Source: Gemmatimonadota bacterium (GTDB taxonomy: Bacteria > Gemmatimonadota > Gemmatimonadetes > Longimicrobiales > Longimicrobiaceae). From it: a stretch of 9,490 nt of DNA. Positions 7,207 to 9,490 of the stretch are shown here, one piece after another. The notes beneath the pieces were generated by a model that made no database searches, was not told the DNA's origin, and was given only the letters and a program-made list of their open reading frames with translations. The stretch covers positions 1-9,490 of the forward strand of contig JAHWJV010000102.1 in NCBI GenBank assembly GCA_019348265.1. Reading direction: 5' to 3'. The position numbers and the translations under genes are program-made. Positions within the stretch are counted from its first letter, which is position 1, and each line of letters begins with the position of its first letter.

Positions 7207-9486
7207 CTACGCTACCATCCCTCCATCGATGAACGCCGCGCCGGCGACCCTCACGCCGTCCGGCGTGTGCTGCAGATACGTCCCGTCGGGCTGAAGGTGC
7301 CACGCGTCAGGGTTCGCGAGGTTCTCGTCCAGGATCGAGCCGAGCGTCGCCTGGTGACCCTCGTCGTACACGGGCGCGACCACCTCCACCCGTCGCTTCA
7401 GGTTGCGCGGCCGCCAATCGGCGGAGCCGATCAGGTACGTCGGATCGCCCATGTTGTTGAAACGATAGATCCGCGAGTGCTCCAGGAAGCGCCCCAGAAT
7501 GCTGATCACGCTGATGTTCTCGGACAGCCCCGGCACCCCGGGGCGGAGGCAGCAGAGACCGCGCACGATCATCTCGATCCGCACACCCGCCTGCGAGGCG
7601 CGGTACAGCGCGGCGATGATGCCCGGATCCGTGAGTCCGTTGATCTTCACGCCGATGTGCCCCTCCCTCCCTGCCCGCGCGTGCTCGACCTCCCGCTCGA
7701 TGAACTCCAGGAAGCGCTCGCGCATGTTGAAGGGCGCAACCAGCAGGTGCTTGTACGTCGTGCGAACGGAATAGCCGGTCAAACCGTTGAACACGTCGTG
7801 CAGCTCCGCACCGATCTCGGCGTGGGCCGTGAAGAGGCCCAGATCCGTGTAGCCCGCGGCCGTCGCGGCGTTGAGGTTGCCGGTCCCGACGTACATGTAC
7901 CGCCGCAGCTCGTCCCCTTCGCGGCGCACGATCAACATCGTCTTGGCGTGTACCTTCAGGTGCGCCGGCCCGTACACGACGTGGATCCCGGCGGTCTCCA
8001 ACGCCCGCGCCCACTCGATGTTCCGCTGCTCGTCGAAGCTCGCCTTCAGCTCGACCAGCGCCGCCACGTCCTTCCCCGCCCGCCGCGCCTTGCGGAGATT
8101 CTTGACGACGAGGGACGTCTTGCTCGTGCGGTAGAGCGTGATCTTGATCGAGACCACGTCGGGATCTTCGGCGGCTTCACCCAGCGCACGCTCGACCGTA
8201 TGCTCGAAGGAGTCGTACGGAAACTGGACGAGCACGTCACGCTCCTGCATCAGCGGCCAGAGCGACTGGACCTCCTCCAGTGGCTTCCTCCGCTCCATCG
8301 GCGGGTAGTGCAGTTCCTCGAACGGCAGCTCCGCGATCTCGCCGAGGCCGTACAGATCGACCAGCCGGTTCACCGCGTATACGTCCTCCTCCCGCAGCGT
8401 CGCGATCCGTTCGCTGGACTCGAACTGGAGCTCGCGCAGCAGCATGTCCCGCATCTCCGCTGGCATCGTGTCCTGCACCTCGAGCCGAACCACAGGCCCG
8501 AGCGGCCGTCGCAGAACCTTCTCCTGCACCGCCTGTAGGATGTCGTTCACATCCTCCTCGTCGATGCTGAAGTTTGCGCTTCGGGTGACGCGGAAGACGT
8601 GCGCGGAGACGACTTCCAGACCGCTGTACAGCGTCGGCAGGCTGGCGCGGATCACCTGCTCCAGCGGGATGAACCGGCGTCCACCGGGCAGGGGCACGAA
8701 GCGCGGGAGATCCCCCGGCAGCTCGATCGCCGCGAAGTGCTCCGTGTCGGTCTCGGGCACTCGCACGATCACGGCGAGCGCTGGCCGCAGGTTCCGGATG
8801 TGCGGGAACGGGTGGCTGGGGTCCGCCGCGAGCGGCGTCAGCACCGCGGCGAGCTGCACGGCGTAGTTGGCCGTGAGGTACGCCTGGTCCGCCTCCTCGA
8901 GCTCTTCCCAGGAGAGCAGGTCGATCTCCGCGTCGTGGAGCCGCGGCACGAGCTCGTTCCAGAGGAACTCGTACGTACGATCGAAGATCTGTCGTACGCG
9001 CACGCCGAGAACCTGGAGCTGCTCCTCGGGAGTGAGGCCGTCGAGCGTGCACTTCTTGCTCCCGGAGGCCAGCTGCTGGTGGAAGCCCGCCGCCCGCGTC
9101 ATGAAGAACTGGTCCAGGTTGGAGCCGAGGATCGCCAGAAAGCGAACGCGCTCCAGCAGCGGCGTGCGCTCGTCCTCCGCCAGGGCAAGGACTCGCTCCT
9201 GGAAGGCGAGCTCGCTGAGCTCCATGTTGAACAGGGCGTCCGGCGGTAGCGCGCCACGATCGACCATCGCCTCGGGCGTCTCCGTCACCGCGTCCGCCCG
9301 CTGGTTCCCTTCCAGCTTGGGAACCAGGTTGAACGGGTGCTGCTTCTTGGGGGTCACTCGGGCGCTCCAGCCGACCGACCGCGCCTCCGGGATCGCGGCG
9401 CGCGCGGACATGTGCAGCGCGGTCAGCGTCCGGGCCTCGCGCACCACCGGCGAGCCCGCGAGCGCCAGCGCCTCGTCCAGCGGCAT
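7207..9486 (-). CDS. ppk1: Polyphosphate kinase, PPK1 family, with divergent active-site residues
   Basis: PPK1 reversibly polymerises the gamma-phosphate of ATP into polyphosphate at the inner membrane. From ATG 9486 the frame gives 759 residues. The N-terminal domain begins with ELSELAFQERVL (89-100) and SNLDQFFM (122-129). The first phospholipase-D-like domain carries LYR (Arg453, E. coli Arg375) and KVHAK with His513 (E. coli His435, the phosphorylated residue). The second carries VRGLCCLRPGVPGLSENI (Arg642) and FLEHSRI (His670, E. coli His592). Ser483 replaces E. coli Arg405 and Tyr532 replaces essential His454, in an ungapped stretch. Typical family length is about 690-720. Conserved sequence starts near residue 88, so the first 40-80 residues may not be translated: GTG at residue 44 (9355-9357) with GGAG seven bases upstream, or ATG at residue 26, are alternatives. 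The frame is open to the right edge. The downstream lipoprotein gene directly abuts its stop. Family is certain; activity less so. Confidence 0.94.
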   Translation of the reverse strand: MPLDEALALAGSPVVREARTLTALHMSARAAIPEARSVGWSARVTPKKQHPFNLVPKLEGNQRADAVTETPEAMVDRGALPPDALFNMELSELAFQERVLALAEDERTPLLERVRFLAILGSNLDQFFMTRAAGFHQQLASGSKKCTLDGLTPEEQLQVLGVRVRQIFDRTYEFLWNELVPRLHDAEIDLLSWEELEEADQAYLTANYAVQLAAVLTPLAADPSHPFPHIRNLRPALAVIVRVPETDTEHFAAIELPGDLPRFVPLPGGRRFIPLEQVIRASLPTLYSGLEVVSAHVFRVTRSANFSIDEEDVNDILQAVQEKVLRRPLGPVVRLEVQDTMPAEMRDMLLRELQFESSERIATLREEDVYAVNRLVDLYGLGEIAELPFEELHYPPMERRKPLEEVQSLWPLMQERDVLVQFPYDSFEHTVERALGEAAEDPDVVSIKITLYRTSKTSLVVKNLRKARRAGKDVAALVELKASFDEQRNIEWARALETAGIHVVYGPAHLKVHAKTMLIVRREGDELRRYMYVGTGNLNAATAAGYTDLGLFTAHAEIGAELHDVFNGLTGYSVRTTYKHLLVAPFNMRERFLEFIEREVEHARAGREGHIGVKINGLTDPGIIAALYRASQAGVRIEMIVRGLCCLRPGVPGLSENISVISILGRFLEHSRIYRFNNMGDPTYLIGSADWRPRNLKRRVEVVAPVYDEGHQATLGSILDENLANPDAWHLQPDGTYLQHTPDGVRVAGAAFIDGGMVA
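7219..7224 (-). promoter_or_regulatory. Shine-Dalgarno for the lipoprotein gene inside the end of ppk1
   Basis: GGAGGG on the minus strand lies 12 bases before ATG 7206, within the last codons of ppk1. The spacing is longer than optimal, which fits a start helped by ribosomes terminating at the adjoining TAG. Confidence 0.45.
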
Positions 9487-9490
9487 CCAG

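Noticed and set aside
7204..7209. Stop-codon recoding (amber readthrough) between ppk1 and the lipoprotein gene
   Set aside because: The second ORF starts with its own Met and a standard lipoprotein signal, which fits a separate protein far better than a fusion.
7012..8538. 508-residue plus-strand open frame opposite ppk1 and the lipoprotein gene
   Set aside because: The composition is antisense-like (Arg/His/Asp/Val repeats) and it spans the junction of two well-supported minus-strand genes.
1..9490. Search for CRISPR arrays, tandem repeats, insertion sequences, tRNA genes or phage genes
   Set aside because: Nothing with regular repeats, transposase motifs or tRNA-like folds was seen; almost all the window is accounted for by five genes.

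Overview
The window is uniformly GC-rich (about two thirds G+C by eye) and reads as chromosomal housekeeping and respiratory DNA from a Gram-negative-type bacterium. It has a lipoprotein signal, a probable Tat signal, an exported heme c protein and a proton-type membrane pyrophosphatase. The Planctomycete/Verrucomicrobium-style dehydrogenase-HEAT-cytochrome fusion, together with a pyrophosphatase whose motifs resemble the flavobacterial K+-dependent H+-pumping type, would fit Gemmatimonadota, Acidobacteriota or a related soil phylum. I cannot fix the phylum from sequence alone. I see no insertion sequences, CRISPR arrays, tRNA or rRNA genes, and no compositional break.

Layout: (1) 1-2080, minus strand: a membrane-bound pyrophosphatase (hppA) that runs off the left edge and lacks only its last C-terminal part. 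(2) 2081-2337: a divergent intergenic region with a UUCG-type stem-loop on the hppA side. (3) 2338-5382, plus: a 1014-residue exported protein with an N-terminal sugar-dehydrogenase-like propeller, a HEAT-like helical repeat region and a C-terminal cytochrome c domain. (4) 5508-6242, plus: a beta-class carbonic anhydrase with a probable twin-arginine signal, separated from the previous gene by a stem-loop. (5) 6328-7206, minus: a lipoprotein of a poorly characterised, probably beta-propeller family. (6) 7207-9486, minus: a polyphosphate kinase of the PPK1 family, open to the right edge. Its stop codon abuts the ATG of the lipoprotein gene in the same frame, so genes 5 and 6 form a tight operon that converges on genes 3 and 4.

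Functionally, the pyrophosphatase uses PPi to energise the inner membrane and PPK1 makes or uses polyphosphate, so both ends of the window concern phosphoanhydride energy stores. The two middle plus-strand genes are predicted to act outside the cytoplasm.

The most interesting points are residue-level. The PPK1 aligns without gaps to the E. coli catalytic core but has Ser where E. coli has the Mg-binding Arg405 and Tyr where it has the essential His454, while keeping the phosphorylated His435 equivalent. The pyrophosphatase carries the K+-dependent signature and has its gate glutamate on helix 5 instead of helix 6. I did not find a clearly new multi-gene system.
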